Position numbers and translations under genes: made by a program. The notes under the pieces were generated by a model. The model was not told the origin of the DNA, did not search any database, and saw only the letters and a program-made list of their open reading frames with translations. This document shows, piece by piece, positions 1 to 5,998 of a DNA stretch of 8,242 nt (its first letter is position 1; each line of letters opens with the position of its first letter). The stretch is from an uncultured Lachnospiraceae bacterium (GTDB lineage Bacteria > Bacillota > Clostridia > Lachnospirales > Lachnospiraceae): positions 1 through 8,242 of the forward strand of contig CAJUHQ010000148.1 of the NCBI GenBank assembly GCA_910586095.1, read 5' to 3'.

Positions 1-50
1 ACTACTACATCATATACGTTGCCGTTTACGGTAATTGTATAATTTTTCAT
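1..50 (-). CDS. Biotin carboxyl carrier subunit of decarboxylase, 5' end only
   Basis: Only the first 16 codons are inside the window, reading MKNYTITVNGNVYDVV and continuing past the left edge. An AGGAGG ribosome binding site (59-64) lies 8 bases before the ATG (48-50), so the start is well supported. The N-terminus resembles the beginning of small biotinyl (gamma/delta or BCCP-like) subunits of sodium-pump decarboxylases, which carry carboxybiotin between the carboxyltransferase and the membrane beta subunit. Its position downstream of a carboxyltransferase and an OadG-type gene fits this. The biotinylation motif (usually a Met-Lys-Met near the C-terminus) is outside the window, so the call rests on a short N-terminal match and context. 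A membrane beta subunit gene would be expected next. Confidence 0.72.
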   Translation of the reverse strand, partial: MKNYTITVNGNVYDVV

Positions 51-58
51 TTTGAAAT

Positions 59-64
59 CCTCCT
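59..64 (-). promoter_or_regulatory. Strong ribosome binding site of the biotin carrier gene
   Basis: On the minus strand this reads AGGAGG, a full Shine-Dalgarno match, 8 bases before the ATG at 48-50. It confirms that a gene starts at the left edge and runs out of the window. It also shows that the repeat array ends before the translation start. Confidence 0.85.
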
Positions 65-80
65 AAAAGTTATAACAAAT

Positions 81-109
81 TCTGTATTTACTATGAAAGT
101 AAAGGTCAA
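81..109 (-). promoter_or_regulatory. Weak candidate promoter for the biotin carrier gene
   Basis: On the minus strand a -35-like TTGACC (104-109) and a -10-like TACAGA (81-86) are separated by 17 bases. The -35 matches consensus at five of six positions, but the -10 matches at only three. Transcription would start near 74, leaving a short leader with an intact Shine-Dalgarno site. The TTGACC lies in the part of repeat unit 1 that differs from the other units. This could give the carrier gene extra transcription beyond the operon, but chance is a fair alternative. Confidence 0.25.
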
Positions 110-439
110 CTTTCATAGCATAGATGGCCATGCGGCCTGAAATGATATAAGTTATTTCAGAAATCGCATGATACTATTTTACTATGAAAGTCTTCGACTT
201 CATAGTATGATGGACATGCGGCCTGAAATGGTATAAGTTATTTCAGAAATCGCACGATACTATTTTATTATGAAAGTCTTCGACTTCATAGTATGATGGC
301 CATGCGGCCTGAAATGGTATAAGTTATTTCAGAAATCGCACGATACTATTTTACTATAAAAGTCTTCGACTTCATAGTATGATGGCCATGCGGCCTGAAA
401 TGGTATAAGTTATTTCAGAAATCGCACGATGCTATTTTA
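91..439. repeat. Tandem array of four ~86-bp hairpin-forming units
   Basis: Four head-to-tail units occupy 91-181 (91 bp), 182-267 (86 bp), 268-353 (86 bp) and 354-439 (86 bp). Units 2, 3 and 4 differ from one another at only two or three positions. Unit 1 matches them closely over its last 60 bases or so but has a different, longer beginning. Each full unit holds two inverted repeats. One is a first hairpin with arms like CTATGAAAGT and ACTTTCATAG. The other is a larger structure built on CTGAAAT/ATTTCAG, flanked by TGCG/CGCA and, in units 2-4, by outer arms ATAGTAT/ATACTAT. Unit length is not a multiple of three and no reading frame persists, so the array is non-coding. It sits between the OadG-type gene and the biotin carrier gene and should be transcribed with them. 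There are no variable spacers, so it is not CRISPR. Function unknown; possibly RNA processing, stability or expression tuning. Confidence 0.93.
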
Positions 440-516
440 TTATGAAAATATCCAGCTTTCATACTATAAATGGCTATGCGTCTGACTAACAGCAGACTTT
501 ACATAAAGACTGTTTA
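440..516. repeat. Degenerate fifth unit of the tandem array
   Basis: This stretch begins like the array units (TTATGAAA) and keeps a hairpin with arms TATGAAA (441-447) and TTTCATA (457-463), followed by a TGGCTATGCG that resembles TGGCCATGCG of the full units. After about 480 the similarity is lost and a different short inverted repeat appears (GTCTG/CAGAC). Another TTATGAAAG at 517-525 marks the array edge, just before the OadG stop codon (529-531). It looks like a decayed or older edge copy. Confidence 0.6.
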
Positions 517-528
517 TTATGAAAGAAA

Positions 529-1356
529 TTATGCTCTCTTCCATTTGTTTGTATTTGCACGCCTAATACTTCTTACCTGGAAGCCTTCTGTGCTTGTCCC
601 TTCATATGAAGCAATTGCTGCGGCAATCACTGCCACAAGCTCCATATCATCCGAAAGATCTTCTTCCTCTTCTTGTACAATAACAGGAGCTACTGGGGCT
701 TTAGGTGCCTCTGGTGCTTTCTGCGCTTTACTAGGAAACAGGCTAGCTTGAATCTTTGGAATAAAGTTGAAGCATGAAATAATCAAACTAATCAAAATCA
801 ATACAGCAAACACAGTTCCCATTCCGAGAAGTGTATTCAGTGCAGCCTTGCCCATCAACTGTCCCATTGACTGATCCAGATTCAATGTACAAGATGTCAT
901 ATGCAAATAAATATCATTTGTAAAAATAATCTCTATAGAACCACTTGTATTCGCACCTGTCGCTGGTACTGTGACAACAATGGTATCCCCATCAATCACA
1001 GATGAAGGCGTTCCAAGATCCGTAATGCTGCCCATCTGCTCAATTCCTGACTGAAATGATGTCAAAGCACTATTGACTGCCTTACCTTCACATGTGAAAG
1101 AAGTATCCCCTGAGAACTGTGCATACGTTGAGGCAAACAGGTCCCCGAGCTCTGTATTGTTGTAATTATTAAGCATCTCATTGAGATCACTAGAAGAAAT
1201 CAATGCGGTGGTAAGATTAATCACATTAGTTGCCCTGGCTTCCGCTGTAGTAACCTTGTTTTGCTCATGTTCTGTCAGAGTTTTTTCAGAACCACATGCT
1301 GTCAAAAAAACCATAACGAAGGTAAGCATTAATACTATCTTTGCAATTTTTTTCAT
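529..1356 (-). CDS. OadG-family decarboxylase gamma subunit, extended lipoprotein form
   Basis: Predicted 275-residue membrane subunit of a sodium-pump decarboxylase; the gamma subunit holds the complex together at the membrane. A signal peptide ends in the lipobox LTAC (Cys21). An outside domain of about 150 residues follows. A hydrophobic helix lies near 172-200, then an Ala/Pro/Lys-rich linker (about 210-226), an acidic stretch, and the C-terminal signature ELVAVIAAAIASYEG with a basic tail ending NKWKRA. That tail is typical of OadG proteins. Classical OadG is only about 80-110 residues and lacks the lipoprotein and outside domain, so this is the long form. An in-frame GTG lies four codons upstream (1366-1368), but the Shine-Dalgarno AAGGGG (1368-1373) overlaps it. 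The ATG at 1354-1356, with an 11-base spacer, fits better. It starts 18 bases after the carboxyltransferase stop, so the two genes are almost certainly cotranscribed and perhaps translationally coupled. Confidence 0.85.
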   Translation of the reverse strand: MKKIAKIVLMLTFVMVFLTACGSEKTLTEHEQNKVTTAEARATNVINLTTALISSSDLNEMLNNYNNTELGDLFASTYAQFSGDTSFTCEGKAVNSALTSFQSGIEQMGSITDLGTPSSVIDGDTIVVTVPATGANTSGSIEIIFTNDIYLHMTSCTLNLDQSMGQLMGKAALNTLLGMGTVFAVLILISLIISCFNFIPKIQASLFPSKAQKAPEAPKAPVAPVIVQEEEEDLSDDMELVAVIAAAIASYEGTSTEGFQVRSIRRANTNKWKRA

Positions 1357-1374
1357 ATTAACGTTCACCCCTTC

Positions 1375-2808
1375 TTAGACTGTGCCATGCTTCTTAGATG
1401 GACGGTCCTCTCTCTTTGTAAATAGCATCTCAAACGCACCAATCACATATTTTCTTGTATCAGCGGCCTCGATAATCTGATCTACATATCCTCTCTTTGC
1501 AGCACCTGCTGCACTTGTCTGGAGTGCTGCATACTCCGCAGCCTTCTCTTTTATTACCTCTGCGCCTTGCCCGTCATACATAATCTTTGCAGCGAGTCCA
1601 GCTTCCATAGAACCAATCTCTGCATCTGGCCATGCAATTGTAATATCTGCCCCAATTGCCTTAGAATTCATTGCTACATATGCGCTTCCGATTGCCTTCC
1701 CAATGATTACATTCACCTTGGGTACTGTAGAATTCGCAAAAGCATATGTAAGCTTCGCTACAGCTTTTGCAATCTTCTTCTCACTGCACACAGTTGCCTC
1801 ATAGCCCTTTACATTGGTCAAAGACAATACTGGGATACCAAACGCATCACAAAAAGTAACAAAATCTGCTGCCTTCTCACAACCTTGTGCAGAAAGCACT
1901 GCATCAAACTTTGTCTCAAGCTCACCAGATGCACTGTAAACCTCTGTGCGGTTTGCCACGCAACCCACAGTCATACCATTGAGCTTAATCAATCCTGTTA
2001 CCATATCCTTTGCATAATTTTCCTTCACTTCAAAGAATACGTTGTTGTCAGCAATGGTTGACAGTGCGATAGATGTGTCTCCCACACAATTTTCGAGGTC
2101 TGCACAGACTCTATTTAAGTCGTCAGTACACTCCTCATAGGATGCATCATCCTCATTGTTGCAAGGAAGCATGGATACAAGTTCTCTGATTTTTTCATAG
2201 ATTACTGTTTCCTCTGCCACCACATCAACAATACCACTTTCCTTGCTCTGAAACTCTGCTGTGGAAGAGTCACACTTAGAGATATTATTTCCGTCTAATG
2301 CATTAGGAGAATTCACAAAAAGCTTTGCTTTAGAAGCCTCCATAAATGTGAAATCTGTGAGAGTTGGTATCAGCGCAAGTCCACCGCCACAGCTTCCAAA
2401 AATTGCTGTAATCTGTGGAATGACACCAGATGCTACTGTCTGCTTAAAATATATTTCACCAAAAGCATTGAGTGCATCTGTCGCCTCCTGAAGTCTGAGT
2501 CCCGCAGAGTCAATCAGGCCAATAACAGGTGCGCCTGTCTTCATAGCCAGATCGTAGAGGTGTGTAATCTTTTTTGCATGCATTTCACCGACAGAACCGT
2601 TTAGCACGGATGCATCCTGACTGTACACATACACAAGATTGCCGTTAATCACTCCATATCCAGTGACAACACCGTCAGAGGGAGTTTCGGTCTGTTTCAA
2701 GTTAAAATCTGTAGCTCTTGCAGTAACAAGTGCACCGATCTCAACGAAACTGCTTTCATCAAGTAAAGATTCAATTCGTTTACTTGCCAAACTTGAAGTA
2801 GTACTCAT
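1375..2808 (-). CDS. Acyl-CoA carboxyltransferase subunit (MmdA/PccB-like)
   Basis: Predicted 477-residue cytoplasmic carboxyltransferase of the crotonase-like MmdA/PccB/AccD family. It should move a carboxyl group from an acyl-CoA to biotin on the carrier subunit, the first step of a decarboxylase pump. The N-terminal half has DSAGLRLQEA (100-109) and the glycine-rich GSCGGGLALIP (138-148), which corresponds to an oxyanion-hole loop. The C-terminal half has VPKVNVIIGKAIGSAYVAMN (362-381) and AWPDAEIGSMEA (392-403). It is shorter than typical MmdA (about 510-520), and the usual PGFLPGT segment is replaced by KGYEATVCSE (334-343), so the exact substrate (methylmalonyl-, malonyl- or another acyl-CoA) cannot be assigned. 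The ATG at 2806-2808 has a GGAGGT Shine-Dalgarno (2815-2820) six bases upstream. It is first in an operon with the OadG-type gene and the biotin carrier, which favours a Na+-pumping decarboxylase over a biosynthetic carboxylase. Confidence 0.88.
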   Translation of the reverse strand: MSTTSSLASKRIESLLDESSFVEIGALVTARATDFNLKQTETPSDGVVTGYGVINGNLVYVYSQDASVLNGSVGEMHAKKITHLYDLAMKTGAPVIGLIDSAGLRLQEATDALNAFGEIYFKQTVASGVIPQITAIFGSCGGGLALIPTLTDFTFMEASKAKLFVNSPNALDGNNISKCDSSTAEFQSKESGIVDVVAEETVIYEKIRELVSMLPCNNEDDASYEECTDDLNRVCADLENCVGDTSIALSTIADNNVFFEVKENYAKDMVTGLIKLNGMTVGCVANRTEVYSASGELETKFDAVLSAQGCEKAADFVTFCDAFGIPVLSLTNVKGYEATVCSEKKIAKAVAKLTYAFANSTVPKVNVIIGKAIGSAYVAMNSKAIGADITIAWPDAEIGSMEAGLAAKIMYDGQGAEVIKEKAAEYAALQTSAAGAAKRGYVDQIIEAADTRKYVIGAFEMLFTKREDRPSKKHGTV

Positions 2809-2857
2809 TTTGTGACCTCCATTTTGTATATTAAGATTTCTTAAAAAGAACTTTTTT

Positions 2858-2886
2858 ACGCAATTTCAACAATGTAAAAATTGCGT
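2858..2886. promoter_or_regulatory. Inverted repeat at the start of the decarboxylase operon transcript
   Basis: Perfect 9-bp arms ACGCAATTT (2858-2866) and AAATTGCGT (2878-2886) surround an 11-base centre. The right arm ends about eight bases downstream of the candidate -10 box on the minus strand. The element therefore lies at or just after the predicted transcription start, where it could be a repressor operator or form a hairpin at the 5' end of the mRNA. In the minus-strand sense it is followed by A residues rather than a T run, so it is not a terminator for the upstream carboxypeptidase gene. The binding protein is unknown. Confidence 0.6.
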
Positions 2887-2893
2887 CATTTTG

Positions 2894-2902
2894 AGTATAT
2901 CA
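2894..2902 (-). promoter_or_regulatory. Candidate extended -10 promoter of the decarboxylase operon
   Basis: On the minus strand this reads TGATATACT, a TGn extended -10 followed by TATACT (five of six consensus). The hexamer 17 bases upstream (TGGTCG) is a poor -35, but extended -10 promoters tolerate this. Transcription would start near 2887, giving a leader of about 80 bases before the carboxyltransferase ATG. No clear terminator separates this region from the upstream carboxypeptidase gene, so some read-through is possible. Confidence 0.5.
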
Positions 2903-2985
2903 TATATTGTTCTATTCGACCAGTACATTTTTCATTTTATTCACTTTTTTACTTGCTACTGTTATACTATAGATCTGTATCCTAG

Positions 2986-4230
2986 TTAAGTCTCTTTCAT
3001 CAGCCACTTTTCAAGTACCTGACGAACACACCATTCAAAGTCCACTGCCTCTTTTCCTTCTGCTGCTACAAGACTAATGCGTTTCCACTCTTGATCTCCC
3101 GCCATATAACTAATATATCCAACTTCCTGCCCCTTTTCTACAGGTGCTGTTACAGTTCGCATTTTATATAATGTCACTGTAATTGTTTCGTCTTCACGCA
3201 AGATCAGTCCATCAATCCCTGTACTTTTTGCCATCTCCACCGATATAGGTTCCGTGCTGCCAATGGCACTCCCTTTTGCATTGTACACCAAAATTTCATC
3301 TGTCGCCTTGTCTGGCACTGCTATCTCCTCAAAACTTCTGTAATTATAATTGTTAAGTCCATACTCCATCAACGTTCGTGTATCACTCCATTTATATGTC
3401 TTATGGTTTGGCCATCCACAAGCTAACAGTGCTACCACAAATGTTTTTCCATCCTGTCTAAGTGCTCCTACATAACAATAACCCGCATTTCCTGTAAATC
3501 CCGTCTTCCCTGACAGAGCTCCCGTCATCATATTTAAAAACGCATTGTGATTCGTACAAGAAAAACTTCTTTTGCCCGACACATCGGCAAACGCATAATT
3601 AGGAGTCCTTGTAATCGCAAGAAATGCCTCCTTTTGAGGTGATTTTGTGATACAATAGGACATGACAAGAGCAAGGTCGCGCGCTGTAGTCGAATGAACC
3701 TGATCTCCCTTTGTGGCGTCTAATCCATTAGGCGTAATATAATTTGTATGCTCACAACCGATCTCTTCTGCTTTTTGATTCATAATTGCCGCAAACTGTT
3801 CAACTGTTCCTCCCACATGCTCCGCAATTGCCACAGCCGAATCATTGTGAGACTCTAGCATCAATGAATACAACAAATCTTTTAAACGATATTGCTCCCC
3901 GCTGCGCATCCCCAAATGCACTGGTGGCATAGAAGCAGCATAGGAGGACACTTCTACAATATCTTCAAGATTCGCATTTTCTAGTGTCACAATCAATGTC
4001 ATAATTTTTGTTGTGCTTGCCATTGGAAGCTGCTCATCCCCACAACGGTCATACAAAACACGTCCCGTATCTGCATCCATAAGCACGGCAGCTTTTGCAT
4101 ACAATCGTAAATTAACCTCCTCATCTGCATACACAACAGACAATGGACATGATACCAGACACAAAGCCGCCACAAGCATTGTCAGTAGTATTCGTCTTAA
4201 AAGATTGAAAATAGAGATGTTATTTTCCAT
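2986..4230 (-). CDS. D-alanyl-D-alanine carboxypeptidase (PBP5/DacF type)
   Basis: Predicted 414-residue serine penicillin-binding protein that removes the terminal D-alanine of peptidoglycan pentapeptides, limiting crosslinking. A signal peptide (hydrophobic core about 14-30) likely ends after VYA35. All three active-site motifs are present: SxxK as STTK (Ser72, Lys75), SxN as SHN (127-129) and KTG (242-244). A beta-rich PBP5_C-type domain follows at about 297-395, then an amphipathic C-terminal helix ending WCVRQVLEKWLMKET that could hold the protein on the membrane surface. Length and layout are normal for the family. The ATG at 4228-4230 has an AAGGA (4241-4245) ten bases upstream. It has its own promoter candidate after the terminator of the upstream phosphotransferase, so it is probably a separate transcription unit, although no terminator follows it. 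Clostridia carry several paralogues (DacF, DacA, DacB), so no exact name is given. Confidence 0.93.
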   Translation of the reverse strand: MENNISIFNLLRRILLTMLVAALCLVSCPLSVVYADEEVNLRLYAKAAVLMDADTGRVLYDRCGDEQLPMASTTKIMTLIVTLENANLEDIVEVSSYAASMPPVHLGMRSGEQYRLKDLLYSLMLESHNDSAVAIAEHVGGTVEQFAAIMNQKAEEIGCEHTNYITPNGLDATKGDQVHSTTARDLALVMSYCITKSPQKEAFLAITRTPNYAFADVSGKRSFSCTNHNAFLNMMTGALSGKTGFTGNAGYCYVGALRQDGKTFVVALLACGWPNHKTYKWSDTRTLMEYGLNNYNYRSFEEIAVPDKATDEILVYNAKGSAIGSTEPISVEMAKSTGIDGLILREDETITVTLYKMRTVTAPVEKGQEVGYISYMAGDQEWKRISLVAAEGKEAVDFEWCVRQVLEKWLMKET

Positions 4231-4312
4231 AAATTACTTTTCCTTGTTTATCAAAGGCTCCATAAAAATATATGTATCATCTATTGCGAATTATCCCTAT
4301 TCCACATTCCAA

Positions 4313-4340
4313 ATTATATGAATTTCTCTGCTGCCAACAA
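4313..4340 (-). promoter_or_regulatory. Candidate promoter of the carboxypeptidase gene
   Basis: On the minus strand a perfect -10 TATAAT (4313-4318) lies 16 bases from a -35-like TTGTTG (4335-4340), which matches consensus at its first three positions. Transcription would begin near 4306, about 75 bases before the ATG. It lies just past the terminator of the upstream gene, as expected for an independent unit. Confidence 0.55.
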
Positions 4341-4360
4341 GTTCCACCACCAAACAAAAT

Positions 4361-4399
4361 GACAAAACTGCCACAAAACTTTCACTAGTCTGTGGCAGT
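4361..4399 (-). terminator. Intrinsic terminator after the polyphosphate:AMP phosphotransferase gene
   Basis: On the minus strand a 9-bp stem ACTGCCACA/TGTGGCAGT (arms 4391-4399 and 4367-4375) with a 15-base loop is followed by TTTGTC and then ATTTTGTTT. It starts 57 bases downstream of the stop codon (4456-4458). The T-tract is interrupted and the loop is long, but the stem is perfect and the position is right. Confidence 0.75.
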
Positions 4400-4455
4400 C
4401 ACATTTAAAATTTCCGATTTCTTAGTCTAATCCTCATGTTGCAACAGATATACTT

Positions 4456-5937
4456 CTACTTCTTTAAACGTTTCTCTAACGCCTCCACTACCGTTTCTAA
4501 CACCTTGATTCGCGCATAATACTTGTCATTTCCCTCAATAATAATCCACGGCGCATCTGTTGTTGAAGTTCGTACTAGCATCTCGTCCACTGCCATCTCA
4601 TATAATTCCCATTTCTCACGATTGCGCCAATCCTCATCTGTGATTTTCCAACTCTTATCAGGATTTTGCTGTCTGTCTCGAAAACGTTTTGCCTGCTCTT
4701 CCTTGTCAATATGAAGCCAAAATTTTAATACGACAGCACCATGATGAACCAACTGCTGTTCCATTTGGTTCAACTCCTTGTAAGCACGCTGCCACTCCTG
4801 TGTAGTACAAAAACCTTCTATACGTTCTACCATTACTCTACCATACCATGTTCGATCAAATATTGCGATATGTCCATCTTTGGGCATCCGCGTCCAAAAA
4901 CGCCATAGATAATGATGTGCTCTCTCAATATCATTGGGAGAACTAGTGGGATTCACTGTATATCCCCGCGGATCGAGTGCCCTAGTTAAACGCTTGATGG
5001 CACCACCCTTTCCCCCAGCATCCCATCCCTCAAAAGCAAGTACTACAGGAATTCTTTTTGCATATAGTCTGCCATGCAAAAAGTACAACCTTTCTTGAAG
5101 CTTTGAAAGCTTTTTTTCATAAGTCTCTCTGTCTAGCTTCTTTGTGAGATCTACCTTTCTAAGCACACCCTCGTCTAACTTGGCACAGTCAAATTTGCCA
5201 TCAATCTCGCGAATTTTTTTCTTTTCTTCCATCTTGCAGCGTTCATCAAAGGCTTGCGCTACCTTAGACAGAATTTTAACGGTTGCAAATCGCTCATCCT
5301 CAGCCTCGACAATAGTCCAAGGTGCATAGGCACTATCTGTTTTTACCAACATCTCATCCGCCAATTTCATATAGTCGCGAAAATGTTTATTTCGGTTTAG
5401 ATCTTCCTTGCTTACCCTCCATTTGGTTGATTTGTTCTCCAACAATTTTTTAAACCGCTTTTTTTGTTCTTGCTTAGAAATATCTAAAAAGAATTTTATT
5501 ATTAACATTCCATCATCTGTCAATTGTTTTTCAAATGTATTAATATCTTCCAAAATAAGTGACACATCTCTTTGAGAAAGGTCCTTTCCATATCTATCCA
5601 CCAAAAGTTTCCTGTACCAACTTCTGTCAAATACGGCTATGCGTCCTTTTTCTGGTATCTTACTCCAAAAACGCCACAAAAATGGATGCATCTGTTCTTC
5701 TTTTGTCTCGGCATCCGTAGAGTACACTGCAAATCCGCGCGGATCTAACATTTGTATCAACTTGTTTATTTGTATACCTTTTCCTGCTGCGCCAAAGCCT
5801 TCAAACACAATCATCACAGGCACATGACTGCTCTTTAACATTCTTTGCAACAGTGCAAGCCGTGGTTCTAGCTCCTCCATACTCTTCTTATATGCTTTTT
5901 TGTCCATTTTCTTTGACAGATCGATCTTTTCTAACAT
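4456..5937 (-). CDS. pap: Polyphosphate:AMP phosphotransferase (two-domain PPK2)
   Basis: Predicted 493-residue cytoplasmic kinase that uses polyphosphate to phosphorylate AMP to ADP. It has two fused PPK2 domains. The N-terminal domain (about 1-235) has a Walker A-like GFGAAGKG (47-54) and Walker B-like VFDRSWY (102-108). The C-terminal domain (about 260-493) has an intact GWDAGGKG (304-311) and IFDRTWYGR (359-367). Both repeat LDPRG, LWRFW, and EMLV(K/R)T near the domain ends. The Asp of the GxDxxGKG loop is replaced by Gly49 in the first domain but kept (Asp306) in the second, so the C-terminal domain is likely the catalytic one. Two fused domains of this length match class II PPK2 (PAP). 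The ATG at 5935-5937 has AAGGGAG (5948-5954) upstream. It begins 61 bases after the binding-protein stop with no visible terminator between, so it may be cotranscribed; an intrinsic terminator follows. Confidence 0.92.
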   Translation of the reverse strand: MLEKIDLSKKMDKKAYKKSMEELEPRLALLQRMLKSSHVPVMIVFEGFGAAGKGIQINKLIQMLDPRGFAVYSTDAETKEEQMHPFLWRFWSKIPEKGRIAVFDRSWYRKLLVDRYGKDLSQRDVSLILEDINTFEKQLTDDGMLIIKFFLDISKQEQKKRFKKLLENKSTKWRVSKEDLNRNKHFRDYMKLADEMLVKTDSAYAPWTIVEAEDERFATVKILSKVAQAFDERCKMEEKKKIREIDGKFDCAKLDEGVLRKVDLTKKLDRETYEKKLSKLQERLYFLHGRLYAKRIPVVLAFEGWDAGGKGGAIKRLTRALDPRGYTVNPTSSPNDIERAHHYLWRFWTRMPKDGHIAIFDRTWYGRVMVERIEGFCTTQEWQRAYKELNQMEQQLVHHGAVVLKFWLHIDKEEQAKRFRDRQQNPDKSWKITDEDWRNREKWELYEMAVDEMLVRTSTTDAPWIIIEGNDKYYARIKVLETVVEALEKRLKK

Positions 5938-5998
5938 ATTATTCCAACTCCCTTCTATGCTATCTCACAAATCTAACGCGTATCATTGACTCATTGAT

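Noticed and set aside
69..97. Promoter with TATAAC (-10, 69-74) and TTCATA (-35, 92-97), 17-base spacing, minus strand
   Set aside because: Transcription would start near 62, inside the AGGAGG ribosome binding site of the carrier gene, so it could not serve that gene well.
91..439. Series of intrinsic terminators
   Set aside because: On the operon strand the hairpins are followed by TAAAATAGTATC-like sequence rather than a T run, so they do not look like terminators for minus-strand transcription.
91..516. CRISPR array
   Set aside because: The whole unit repeats with a constant 86-base period and contains no variable spacers. No cas genes are nearby.
470..751. Plus-strand frame of 93 codons
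   Set aside because: It covers the C-terminal part of the OadG-type gene on the other strand. It has no ribosome binding site and its serine/alanine-rich product is the mirror of coding sequence.
1567..2061. Plus-strand frame of 164 codons
   Set aside because: It lies wholly inside the carboxyltransferase gene, has an implausible Cys/His-rich composition and no family resemblance.
2841..2860. Short AAAAAG/CTTTTT palindrome as a terminator
   Set aside because: The stem is only A-T pairs apart from one G-C, lies between a predicted promoter and the gene it serves, and is too weak to terminate.
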